Assembly (NCBI GenBank): GCA_016617855.1
Contig: JAECUM010001138.1
Span: 124,001-188,000, forward strand
Length of the DNA: 64,000 nt
Direction of reading: 5' to 3'
Source of the DNA: Megalonaias nervosa
Taxonomy: Eukaryota; Mollusca; Bivalvia; Unionida; Unionidae
Below the pieces are notes generated by a model. That model searched no databases and was not told the DNA's origin. It was given only the letters and a program-made list of their open reading frames with translations. The position numbers were made by a program, and so were the translations under genes. This document shows positions 13,011 through 24,508 of this stretch, in pieces (the stretch's first letter is position 1; the number at the start of each line of letters is the position of its first letter).

Positions 13011-14079
13011 TCCACTGGTAACCAACTAACTTATGTCATTACCACACAGTGGCGGCAAATTACAAATTTTCTATATGCAGTTGCAGTGACCCCACACCCC
13101 AACCTAAATGTCCAAATATGAAAAATGGGGTGGGAATATTCGGAGGAAACCTGGATTAGAAAATGTACTGCTATTCGTTTTAAGCCAAATTTGTAGTCCA
13201 AACTGTTGAATCTCAGAGCTGAAATGAGAAATTGTCATCCCTTACATTATATATTAAAAAACGAGCCCCTGTATCAATACAGATTTGGTGACTGGTTTAA
13301 CGAATTACAAGAAGACAGGTTGACTTTACAGAAAATTCAGTCCTTGTTTCTACAACAGTATATAATTTTGAAGGTCTTTTTTCAAAATTTAAATCGGCCC
13401 TTTCGAAAATGTTTTTTAAATGATGGATTTTTAGCCAGATCATCTTAAGGAGATTAGGTTGCTTGAAAAATCTTGTTTGGGATTTTATTGGCACAGATAA
13501 ATTCAGGGTCAAACTCTTTTTGTTACAAGACAAGATTCTAATTATTTGCATTTATTTTTTATACTATAATAGGAAATGTTTACTTTCTATAAGATATATG
13601 TATATATTGCTATAGAATTCTTTAGAATTAAAGATTTGAAAGGAAAAAAAACTAATTTATGTTTATTATGTTGTTCCACTTAGCAATATAATGCAGGTCT
13701 GCAAAATAAAGTTAGAATTTTTATTCTGTACATCGAAATGGCTTTACATGCCAATTTACAGGAATATAATCAAACTTGTTTTATGTGATAAATTTTGTTG
13801 TTTTGTGTATGATCATCTTTTCTGACTTGGTTATTTTGGAGAGTCTTGAAAGAGAAACATCTTTAAATTTAGAAAATGCATGTTTTATAATCTAAAAATG
13901 TTCTTTAATTCCATTCAGTAATGGTCATATGTGAACCTTGAAAAAATTAATTTCATCCTGGAAAAACTCTGTTAATGACCTGGAAATTTATCTTTAGAAA
14001 AGCATGGGAACCATGTGAACAAAAATAAGCACCAATCAGAATTGATTGTAGCATATTTTACTGAAATTGATAGGTTAAT
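13011..14079. other. Unrecognised sequence
   Basis: AT-rich DNA with short frames only (for example 13206-13448) and no recognisable motif. Confidence 0.35.
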
Positions 14080-15400
14080 TGTTCACCCCAAATGGTCATC
14101 TTGAAAGTCTTCTTATCACTACTCGTCTGAAAAGGAAGGTCCTCATATTGACATTGGGGTTACTTGTCTGGAAAGGAAGGTCCTCATTGACATTGGGGTT
14201 TCGCCAAAAGATGCATCAACTTATCAGGTTGGACCTACATGAAAATGGTGCCAGTCTTACACCCAATTTGACTACCACAGTGGCTAGATCGAAACTTTTG
14301 TTATCACTCAAGAATATCAGACACCATTTCACCAGTCTCAGTTAAAGAGAAGAAATGGTCTAATCTTGGATTTCTGGAAAATCTTTCTGAGGAGTAGAGT
14401 ATCAGTTGTGGGGGGGGGGGCAGCTTATGTTTGTTACTTGATGATCATGCATGAAAACTTTAAATCACCTCAAAAAAAATTGTAATTCTGAAACCACATT
14501 GCAGTTTTATAAATTGGTAAATATTTTCAGACCTCTTTTAATCATTACTTGGAGATTGTGTGTTTGTGGTTTCATTATTAGGCAGACTGATCTCTGACCA
14601 TCTGGCCAAATGCAGGACAACATTTCAAAATACCAGCTGTTGAACTGGGCCCTTCAGCATTTTTCTTCACAGACGACTGAGTTAATTGATTTTTTGGGAT
14701 AAGGAAGTATTAAGTTTGACATCTTGGACAAAAGAAATTGATAACAAAGGTCAATGTTTTCCTTATTTCCTTGTATGCATAAAGGCACTTTTTCTTCCAA
14801 TTGGCTTTTTCTGCTTGATCATATTGCATAAGTGGCCAAAAGGTTGATGATATTATATATAATAGGCCATCATGCATCAGACATTGTTGGATACCTGCCA
14901 GCTTACTAATACAAGGACTAGAGTTCATTCCACATAGCATTGCATGTTTTTCCTATCTATGACTCAGTAAATTTTCAGGTCAGCATCATTAAATGTAACT
15001 AAAAGTACCCATCTTGTTTCACATGAAGTATTTAAAACATATTAGGTAATATTAGATACATTTAATGATGCTGATCCAAAAATGTACAGATTTAAAGATA
15101 GGAAAAATTTTTGATCCTATTTGGAACGAACTATTGTGACTTGTCTGATCAGGCTAACGGGATAATTAACTGTTTAATTGAAAATATAAAGTAACAAGAT
15201 TATCTGCCATATATACTTGCTTATAAAACCAACTGCAAACTGTACACACCCAGATTTGATGTCACATAATACACAAACAGATTGGGGTCTCTGCAGTTTG
15301 TTAAGCATAATCACTAGAACAAACAACACAGACCTTGATCTTCCAGTACATTATGCAACAGCAGATTGGAATGTATGTTATTTACAAAAGGACTCTACTT
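14080..15400. repeat. Third, diverged copy of the about 1.1-kb unit
   Basis: Same order of segments as at 8810-11010: ATCACTCAAGAATATCAGAC, AGAAATGGTCTAATCTTGG, GGAAAATCTTTCTGAGGAG, a G-tract at 14408-14418, the T-rich stretch, and the ACACCCAGATTTGATGTCAC segment. A local tandem duplication of about 40 bp is at 14115-14195. Confidence 0.6.
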
Positions 15401-15596
15401 AAAAGTGTGTATATACTTTGAATGATAGGAAGTAGATAAGTTTTGCTCACATCCATGATCACACACCCTTTTGACCTCCACCTCAATGACTTAATTTTTC
15501 AGAATATTTTGGTTCTAAGCACTGACAGAATGATATGATTTGTTATAAATATGCTAAATTGGTTACATTAAACTTTCATTGGGGAAATAACTTACA

Positions 15597-15755
15597 TACT
15601 CGCTTATAAGAAGAGTCCAAAACCAAACAATTTTGAACATGATCTGCTGTCTCAGAGCAGGGTTTGTATTTGTTCTACTGATTAAATCCATCAAACAGCA
15701 GATCTGGGTCTATGCAGTTTGCAATTGGATCAGACATATAAACAAGTCTGTATGA
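15597..15755. mobile_element. Copy of the CTTGCTTATAAG MITE
   Basis: It contains ACTCGCTTATAAG at one end, an internal GATCTGCTGTC / CAGCAGATCTGGGTC inverted pair and ATATAAACAAGT at the other end. It is a worn relative of the complete copy at 18800-18997. Confidence 0.5.
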
Positions 15756-16777
15756 TACTCTTTCATGATAGAATATTAAATTATGCAGAGGAATGCATAA
15801 TATGCAAGTTTCAAAATATTCTTGGTTAGTGAGGTTTACCTTGTTCAGAAACTAGCGCATTTTCAAAACCCATACTAATATTATAATTATACTGCAGTTC
15901 ACTTTAACTTGGTTTGTCCATCTGCATGGTTTGGCAAACAATGCTAAATGAAATTTGGTATACATATACATATGTACATCATGACTTGCATTATCAGGAA
16001 AATACAGTGATTTTTGGTATTATTTTTTTTCACACATTTTTGAAGTTCAGGACTTGGACATTTTTGGACATAAACTTTGTTAGCATCACTGCACACAAAT
16101 ACTTGAGATAGATGGATGAAATTTGACAGACATTTTATGCATATACAGATGACATTATTAGATTTTCATGTGATTATAGTAGATTTTTAAATTTTTAAGT
16201 TCTGAACATTGGACATGTACTTTTTCTTCTGCTTAGAGGGGCATCATTGTCAAAAGCTATGGGCAATAATTCCCTACGTTCCTTTATCACCTTTGGCTGC
16301 CTGTGCTGAGATTTCCTCATTTTTCATACAAAAATGCATACACAAAAAAGACGTCATTAACAACACAATGTAGCAATCTCCTACACATGAATGTAAGTGC
16401 CTATTTTATTGATTGCTTAATAACTATGCTTGGAAGAAAAATTTCTGTTGGCTCATTCCAACAGTGTGAAATGTCATGTTGGGTCACAATGGCAAGAAAA
16501 ATATTACACATGCTCGCAGTGATTGGTGAAATAGGTTTGTGCATATTCAGGATAAACAAGGAAATCTTCACAGACCGCTACACGTGATAAAGAAGCATAG
16601 TGGATTATCACCTATAGCTTGCGATGATGGGGAGGTATGCATGTTTTTGCAAACATAATTGTTATCTTAAATGCCAGGGGCAGATTATAAATGGCTGCCA
16701 ATTTTCTGACTTGCTGGCATTATCAAAATGTATAGCAAAAGCATCTCAGTTTGCTCAAAGTTTATCAAAAATAAGTA
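15756..16777. other. Unrecognised sequence
   Basis: AT-rich DNA; frames at 15914-16111 and 16303-16587 have no recognisable motif or splice context. Confidence 0.35.
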
Positions 16778-18207
16778 CAGTGGTCCCCCTCATTTACGGC
16801 CACTCCTTCTGCACCGGGAAAGTGGCCATGTAAGACGGGTGGCCTTTCCAGAGGGGGACTATATTTGTGAGATGTGTATGTATATGTGTATATAGCAGGA
16901 AAGCTACATATAACTTAAAGAAGTCAATATCTTCATTTAAAAGTAGCATTAATTATTAAAATGTTCTTGTCTTAAAACAGATTTATTTCAAGGTAACATA
17001 AATTAATAGTTTGTATTCTTACAGAAATGTGAGTGGGGTATTGTTGGCATGTGCATCACAAAAACATTCAAAAACGTTATTTGAGTCTTGGTCATATGCT
17101 GTTTCTATTTAAAATAATTCTCTTTACATTTACTACATTTTCCCACTGCTACAGAATGTTCTCCTTATTTTATGCTCTTGTTTATTTGAGACTTCCCAAA
17201 ACAAATGTTTCGGCATGTGAACTGTCCCCATTGTTGTCAAGTCGAATAACTTTTATTTTTCTTCTAAAGTATTATTTCTTCGTTTACATGATGACATGTC
17301 AAGCTTTGTAATGATTTATTCCTATGTAGCTAATCGTACAATACTGCAATTTAATTTTGCAGATGAAACATTTGTAAACAAAATGCATTATTATAAGGAA
17401 GTAATTCATAAACTGTAACGTGATTTTTCGGTCTTTGTCTGGTACCCTGTTTTGCTTAATGTTAATTGTTTCTCTCTGTGTTTGTGTTAATCCACAAAAT
17501 CTATTTTTAGCCTATCTGACCATGTTATGATCTTGACAGTTATGTCAGTCTTAATTGTCAATAAAAAAATCCACTGTGTGAAGCCCAAAGCTCTATCAGA
17601 ACACTGCTGATTCCATTTCTATCTGACCATGTTATGATCTTGACAATTAAAAATGTCCGGTCGTAATCATCAATAAAAAAAAAAATCTCTGTGTGAAGCC
17701 CAAAGCTCTATCAAAACACTGCTGACCCCATTTCTATCTGATCATGTTATGATCTTGACAATTAAAAATGTCCGGTCATAATAGTCAATAACAAAAATAA
17801 AAAGCCGCTGTGTGAAGCCCAAAGCTCTATCACAACACTGCTGACCCTGTTTCCTGCAAACGTCAGCGTTCATGATATAATAATAACCTCAGTGGTACAT
17901 GTACTTTAACCAACACTTCTTTCAGTAACAGAAACCTTACATCCGGAAACAGACATGGGAAAGAAAATTGGGTTACTTACCTCACCGTAGTTAAATATTG
18001 GTTCTGGACAAATTATTAATAAAATGTGGCCGCTTGTGAGGAGTAAATTTTACATTTGTGCACTAATATGGTGGCCGCTGGTCGTGTTAGCCGGGTGGCC
18101 TTTCTTGAGGGGTACTTTTGAACACAAATTCGTCGGTGCCAAGGGATTCTGGCCGTAAAGAGTGGGTGGCCACTGGTCAGGGGGGCCATTCATGAAGGGG
18201 ACCACTG
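16778..18207. mobile_element. TA-flanked DNA transposon, 1430 bp, non-autonomous
   Basis: Left end CAGTGGTCCCCCTCATTTAC and right end read inwards CAGTGGTCCCCTTCATGAAT, flanked by TA on both sides. This is a mariner/pogo-type structure. Subterminal GGTGGCC motifs occur near both ends (16838, 18070-18170). There is no transposase; the interior holds a three-copy tandem repeat at 17515-17853. Confidence 0.8.
17515..17853. repeat. Tandem repeat, 3 x 107-117 bp
   Basis: Units start at 17515, 17622 and 17737, each with TCTGACCATGTTATGATCTT (third unit TCTGATC) and ending GCCCAAAGCTCTATC then ACACTGCTGA. Units two and three are most alike. Confidence 0.85.
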
Positions 18208-18347
18208 TATTGCATTTAGCACGTATTTATCAAATTTTTGTCACATTTATAGATATAAAAAGTGGTGTGTCTGTGAGTTCTAAAATTTTTAGCTTAATCT
18301 TCTTAATTTTTTTAGGAGTAAATTATGTCTTAATAACAATTTTCCTC

Positions 18348-18646
18348 TGACCGCTTTGCCTCAGGCGTGGGAGGTTGTGGGTTCGAACATCAGCCAAGTC
18401 ATACCAAAGACTTATAAAAATGGTCCTAACAGCTGCCTCGCTAGGCACTCGGCATTAAGAAATTAGTGTTAGGACTAGTTGGCCTGGTGTCAGAAGAATG
18501 TGACTGGGTGGGACATCATGCAACATGTCTGAGGCATGATGCCCTAGTGCTAGACATCACTATAAACTCTCACACTGCAGACATTGTAGCGATATGACTG
18601 AAAGCTACGTTAGAAATCCAAATCACACACACACACACACACACAC

Positions 18647-18677
<31 letters not shown>
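18348..18677 (+). mobile_element. tRNA-derived SINE, head truncated, AC tail
   Basis: Flanked by a 12-bp target-site duplication ACAATTTTCCTC at 18336-18347 and 18678-18689. It has the B-box GGGTTCGAAC, then the core AGTGTTAGGACTAG and GTGACTGGGTGGGACATCAT, then GATATGACTGAAAGC and a CA-repeat tail from 18624. The first about 20 bp of the tRNA head are missing or replaced. Confidence 0.85.
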
Positions 18678-18682
<5 letters not shown>

Positions 18683-18799
18683 TTTCCTCCAAAAGTTTAT
18701 ATACAAGTTTGATTTTGATTGACAGTAAAGGCATTCTGAATGTTTGACTGGTGTATTTGTAATGCCAGCACAGGGCTGTTTTTAGGATTTTACTGTGTA

Positions 18800-18997
18800 T
18801 ACTTGCTTGTAAGTCAAACTTTAAGCTGCCCAGACCCAGATCTGCTGTCATATAATGTGCCAGCAGATCTTGGTCTGTGCAGTTTGATAGGAGTAATCAG
18901 TAGAACAAACAACATAGACCTGGATCTGCAGGCACATTATACTATGACAGATCAGGATCTTTTTTGTTTGCAGTTTGACTTGACTTATAAGCAAGTA
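18800..18997. mobile_element. MITE, 198 bp, TACTTGCTTGTAAG ends
   Basis: Inverted ends TACTTGCTTGTAAGTCAAAC and TACTTGCTTATAAGTCAAGT (right end read inwards). Internal inverted pair around CCCAGATCTGCTGTC and CAGCAGATCTTGGTC. Relatives lie at 9600, 10660, 15215 and 15597. Confidence 0.75.
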
Positions 18998-19104
18998 TTA
19001 ACTGTTGATTACTGTTAGATGAGCAGACTCCCCAGTTGCAAGAAGGTAGTAATTACTGACGAATTGTCAAGCATATGAAAGTGATAGTCTGCAATCTAAG
19101 AGAA

Positions 19105-19295
19105 GGCTTTGTGGAGTTAAACACCAAATTAGAGCACATGATAGCAGTCACTATGTTTAGCTGGCAAGACCCTGGTCAGAATCACTGACCCACAGGCTAC
19201 TGACAAGCTTTCTCACATTTTCATGTTAGTTGAGCTGATACTTCAACGTGAGTGATCAATAAAGGCAAGCACCTTAGAACGCTCGGTCACAGTAT
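19105..19295 (-). mobile_element. Degraded SINE of the CAA-tail family
   Basis: Pieces matching the 36285-36545 SINE in the same orientation: GTTAAACACC, CACTGACCCACAGGCTACTG, AGCTTTCTCACAT and TTAGAACGCTCGGTCAC. Much diverged. Confidence 0.5.
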
Positions 19296-20039
19296 GAGAA
19301 AGCTAAAAATAATATTCATGTACCGAAAGAATGGATTGTACTTGTGCAGAAGGGTTGTGTTGATGAGATGCTGCTGCAGTGGATTAAAGAGTTTTATCAA
19401 GTACACAGTTTTATATTTTTTTAAAATAAAATTTCATTTGGAGTGCATTTTCTGACATGTAATTTTTGAATGATTTAAAAGGTGTCCCACAACTTGCAAC
19501 TCAAAAAAACTGATGTGTCCCAGAACATATAGTGTACAAAAAAACTACTTTTAAAATTAATTTATGGTGTCCCAACAAATACGGTGTCCCAACATATATG
19601 GTAAATATGGTATATGTTATCTTTACTAACACTCTTAAGTCATTTTTCTTTTTTAAAACTGGGCAATAAATAAAGAGCTATTGCAAGATAATTTACATGC
19701 TACATAGAATTGCAGTCATTCCATCTTTCAATGCATAGTCAGTTTCATGATTTGTTGTTTTTTTAATGAAACTCATTGCAATTCCTTTTAGTTACTGCCT
19801 ATTTGCTTGACAACAGTCACTGACTTACAGTGCAATGCCATAGGTATGCATGTATTTAATAAGACAACATTTAGGGACACTGCATCAAATGAGGAAACTT
19901 TAAGTAATCACCTTTTCTATCTCTCTTTCCACTGATACTTATTGTGACCTTAAACATAATTGGATGCCATTATGCCTATGACTCGTAGGCATGCATTTAA
20001 AAAAAATTTTCTCTTAGGGCCTAATTTTGACTGGGTTTT

Positions 20040-20447
20040 GCCCTTTTTCCATCTATGTTAAATCTTCACTACAGCATATCCTTATAACCATAGTTTGTGA
20101 ACCATTCAACATATATTTTCATACAATTTGGTGTGTACATTCCAGGTTTTGTTTTTTATATTTTGACTTAGATGTGCCTTTGATAGGTTTTCTGTTGTCA
20201 GGTCCACTTTTGACAGAGTTATGGCACTTGACAGCTAACTTCACATCTTCACATGGGATGTTGCAACCAACACAGTTCAAAACCATTCAACATATTATCC
20301 TGTAGTTTGGTATGATCATTGTCTCATTCTTACATGTGCCTTTTATTGGTCTTGTCTAATTATACAAAATTATGCCAGTTTGCAAGCAATTTTTAATTTT
20401 TACATGGAAACTTAGAATGTATGGAGTCAGCATAGCTCAAGAACTAT
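20040..20447. repeat. Degenerate repeat, about 250-300 bp units
   Basis: Segments built as 'accattcaacatat', 'catttggtgtgtacattcc', 'gatgtgccttt', 'cacttttgacagagttatg', 'cttcacatgggatgtt' recur in loose form at 21180-21330 and again at 26575-26715 on the far side of the LTR. The LTR therefore split this array. Confidence 0.45.
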
Positions 20448-20451
20448 TTAA

Positions 20452-21166
20452 AGGCCCGAAACCACCATTTATCATAAATTTCACCATTCTTCCAATCTAA
20501 CTGAAGTTTGGAAAGAAGGAAATGATTTGAAAAAGCTATCTGACATAAACCATTCTTTGAAGTAATCAGGTTTAATGATGTTCAAATATTCAGCTTAAAA
20601 TCAAGTGGTACCACCTTAATTCAGTAAATGAAGTCACTTATAATTCCATTCTTTCTCAGGAGTGCTCCAAAAGCAGTGACGTGATACATTCAACAAATTC
20701 TGTTTGTGACTAATATAATAGCAACAGAATTCATACATGACTTATCAATTGGTTAGAGAGGAAATGAAGAGAGAAAAGCTTGCTATTTTTAAGCAGATCT
20801 GATAAAGGAATATTGGTAATCAACTGATGCGCTAAATTTTTTGAATGGTGAAATTGGGCTGAAGACAGTCCAACATAGTGTGATGATGGTTTTTATGTTC
20901 CAATGGTGACGTCATCGAATTTTGTGTTTTTGACTGAAACTGGTTGACCCACATATGTTGCTGATCAACATCAGATTAATTTGTACACATGTACAACAGG
21001 GTGTTTTAGTTTGAGGGAGAAATTACATGGCTCATAAGGCAATGAAATGTTGATATCTGGTGTTAATGAAACCCAACAATGTTTAGGACCAGTATCTTTC
21101 AAGATCAGCATTATTCAGATAATTTGATATATACAACTTTTTGCACATAACGGTGGCATTGGGGCT
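20452..21166. mobile_element. TTAA-flanked MITE, 715 bp
   Basis: Flanked by TTAA at 20448-20451 and 21167-21170. Left end AGGCCCGAAACCACCATTTA, right end read inwards AGCCCCAATGCCACCGTTAT. TTAA duplication with AG-starting ends fits Kolobok better than piggyBac (which starts CC). No ORF. Confidence 0.7.
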
Positions 21167-22642
21167 TTAACATATTCTGAACGAATTTAGTAAAAATGTG
21201 TCTTGGATCCAGATGTGCTTTTTGTGGGTTTTATTTTATCTTCACCATTTTGGACTTTTGACCCTTATATCAGTTTCTAATCTTTACATGGAATATTGCT
21301 TGTTATACAAAGTGGTGAAAATGTGGTCGCTCCCATTCCTTATGGTTTTTGGCTATTGTTATTTAGGAGATGATTGACCATGGTGTTATTGCCCAAACCG
21401 AGTCATAAATTATGAAATAATGATGGAATAATGGAGATCTCATCAGAGATGTACAATAGAATAGCATGAGCCCCCATATGCAAAATATAACAGTTTAATC
21501 AATTACATAAAAAAAATGAAACTGAACATGACATTTGAATGAGTTACAAAATTTATGTGAAATTCAATTAACCATTCTGTTATACTAACAGAACAAATAT
21601 CATCATATGATCAAGTGACTGATGGAACTCAGATTGCCGATCACAAATTTATGAAAATTCATTTAACCATTCTGTTACACTAATAGAACAGATTTCATCA
21701 GATGATCAAATGACTGATGGAACTAAAGTTGCTGGCATCACCTGGTGCTTCTTGTCTTCTTCAAATCATTGTTGGTGATAGGTCAGCATTTCAGAATTTT
21801 CTCCTTTCTCTCTTCCTCTAACCTCTTGGGTCATCAACATTTTGGTTGCAGACTGTGCTCTTTTCTGCTGTGGAAAACAGGTATGAAGCTGTTTCCTTCC
21901 AAAAAAAAATATAGTACGCAATTTAAATATGTGTCAGGGTTTTTTTGTCAGGGTGTTTTCTTCTTCTGGGATCAATCAATATTCCCACTATTCTGCGTCA
22001 AATATTGTCTTATCAAAATTTAACAGATTAACTATGGTCATTTGCCCCAAATACACACTCACAATCCTATTAATTTGAATTTATGTCCTTTCTAGTGCTC
22101 TTGCATTCCTGCTGAGACCATGATATAATTAAACCTCTCAGATGCTATCACTGCCCCATTGTGGCTATAAATTTACCAGCTGATCTATTCCAGTTGGCAC
22201 ACCTTCCTTGATTCTTGTTTGAAGAGAAATAGCAACTTAATTACACACAAATTAATGGACTTCACTCCTCATCTTAACTATGTTACTTTTGGTAATTAGC
22301 GATTCATTGACATACATTTCCAGAGAAAATTCAATCCTCAGCATAAATAATACAAATCATTTAAGACGGATAACTTGCATAGTCACACAGTTTGTATCTG
22401 AAGAAATGCCTGAAATCTTAAAGGAGACCAGAAATCAATGGAAATATAGAATAATAATAAAAGCACTATAGAAGAAAACCTTATTCTGAAGTATCATCTG
22501 TGACCATAATGTCAATATTTAAGGCGCAGAATTTCCGTGACCTCATATGCAAAATTTCTGTGCCTATTTGGTTACTTTTGTAATGTGACATCATAGTAGC
22601 GACTCCAGCATCCCGACTGGCAGTTGCCAGCGTAAACAACAA

Positions 22643-22951
22643 TGCCATTTTGCGTTGCTTACGGGTGTAATGGCACATTAAGAAAAGGCTATGGACAATT
22701 TATTTTTCTTTTCCAAAAGATAAAGACATAAAGAAAGTATGGATACATTATTGCAAGTGAGTCGATTTCAAACTCTATACAGCACTCTGTGCTCATTACA
22801 TTTCTCAAAGGAATGTTACAATAGGGATCCTGAAAAAAAAATGGCCGCTCTAGGATACGCAAATGCTAGGCCTAGACTAAAAGTTGGCACCATTCCAGAC
22901 ATACTGTTGGATATTTTAAATCCTGGGAAAAGTGTTAAACTTGTGAGTTAG
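22643..22951 (+). pseudogene. THAP-domain N-terminus of a Kolobok-like transposase
   Basis: From the ATG at 22643 the sequence reads MPFCVAYGCNG, the start of a THAP C2CH finger (Cys-x4-Cys). The frame then shifts near 22715. The frame from 22739 supplies the second half, LCSLHFSKECY (Cys-x2-His), and the closing LKVGTIPDIL, equivalent to the conserved proline motif at the end of THAP domains. THAP domains bind the transposon ends. The frameshift and the absence of a catalytic domain downstream show it is dead. Confidence 0.75.
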
Positions 22952-24364
22952 GCAGAAGGCCGAGTAAGCGACCACAAAATGCAACAATCAATTCACAGCT
23001 TTTATCTACACCAGCAGTGCTAAAAAAAAAAAAAAAATTGATAGCCAGACACCCAGGGTCCCAGTAATTTTAGTTCGGGCCTATCCTGTATTCAAAGTGA
23101 GGTGCCCGTCGGGCTTGTAGAAAAAAAATTGTTTGCTGGAGGAAATGAGTAAATGTATTTTCAAAATGTTGACATACATGCCATAACATGGCACAATCTA
23201 AATCAATCACCGCTGTCCTAGGTGAAATTGAGATCTGATTTTAATGAAATGGAAGCTTTGCTAAGAATAAGATTCTAAACCCCTGACACGGTTGTGTTTC
23301 GAGAAAACACAATTTTCAGTAATCTTAAAAAAAATTTAACAAATTTAAAAAAAAATACAAAAAAACCCTTTCAGTCTATGCCAGTTACATGTAGTATTAT
23401 AAACGGTAATCTGTAGTGATTGGAACTGATATAAAACTATCCCCTGGGCAGTTTAAATAGCAGTGATTAAAAGAAAAGAGGTCAGGTATAAAATCAAAGT
23501 TTCACATTAACTGGCTGACAATAGAAATTGGGGGGAGGCAACTGTTGACCCACCCTCTTGCCCCAGTGTGCGAGCGCTTAAGGGATGCGCCATTTCTCCC
23601 TGTGATGCTCCTTATAATCCCTCAGGACAAGCTCCTTTTTTCATATTCTGGTCAGCTGTGGCTAAACTGCAAAATAGCTAAAGTTTTGACTTAAGTGCAC
23701 AAGCAATAAAGCCAGTGTGACTAATTAACAGTTAATCCTTATCCTTGTATTTTTGTGAAAAGGACTGCCATTCGGACCATGTTCGACAGTGTGTATGTAA
23801 GCACTAGCAGTTGATTGGCAAATAAACGATTCCCTATTTAGTTGTAACTAACGACGCCTATAGGACTTTGTTTTGACAGTTCAAATCTGCAGTCACAAGT
23901 TACCATACATGTGGCAACTGTTTTTTCCACGTTTTATGCCCCACATTATTTCCTTAGGTTGAAGTGTTAAGGCATGTAACACTGTTTACTTAATGAAAAT
24001 ATTTATTCTGAATTAGTTTTTTTGGGGCACATATACTGCATGGTATATTTTATTTTATTCCTTCTTTTAATTTAATCATCGTAATTAAACTTTACATATA
24101 CGATAGAGGAATGTCAGGTGTTAACTGGCCGAGTTTCTTTGGCAGAAATGGAGTTGCGATTTTGTTTGCAGAGAAAATTACACAGCATTCATAGTGATCA
24201 TTCATGGAATTTAAGCTAATTGGTGACAATTGTTTTTTTAGTGTTTTTTTTTTACTATAGTACTGTTGTAGTGGTTTTAAAAAATCTGAAATTTACGTGA
24301 ATAATGTTTAATCTTAACATTCTGTTGAAGAAAAGAACTGTTGTGTGATATTAATTATTTCGTC

Positions 24365-24508
24365 CAGTGTGGGATTTAGACATTGCTAGGCCCTAAGCTA
24401 TAGGAAGCTGTAGAGGCCCTATTTGGTATAAAATAAATTTGAGAGACCCCTTCAGACTGTGAGGCCCGAAGCTGTAGCTTGTTTAGCTTATGCCTAAATC
24501 CGGCACTG
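24365..24508. mobile_element. hAT-type MITE, 144 bp
   Basis: Ends CAGTGTGGGATTTAGACATT and, read inwards, CAGTGCCGGATTTAGGCATA. The flanking 8-mers ATTTCGTC and ATTTCATC look like an 8-bp target-site duplication with one change. Nested in the Kolobok-like element. Confidence 0.75.
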
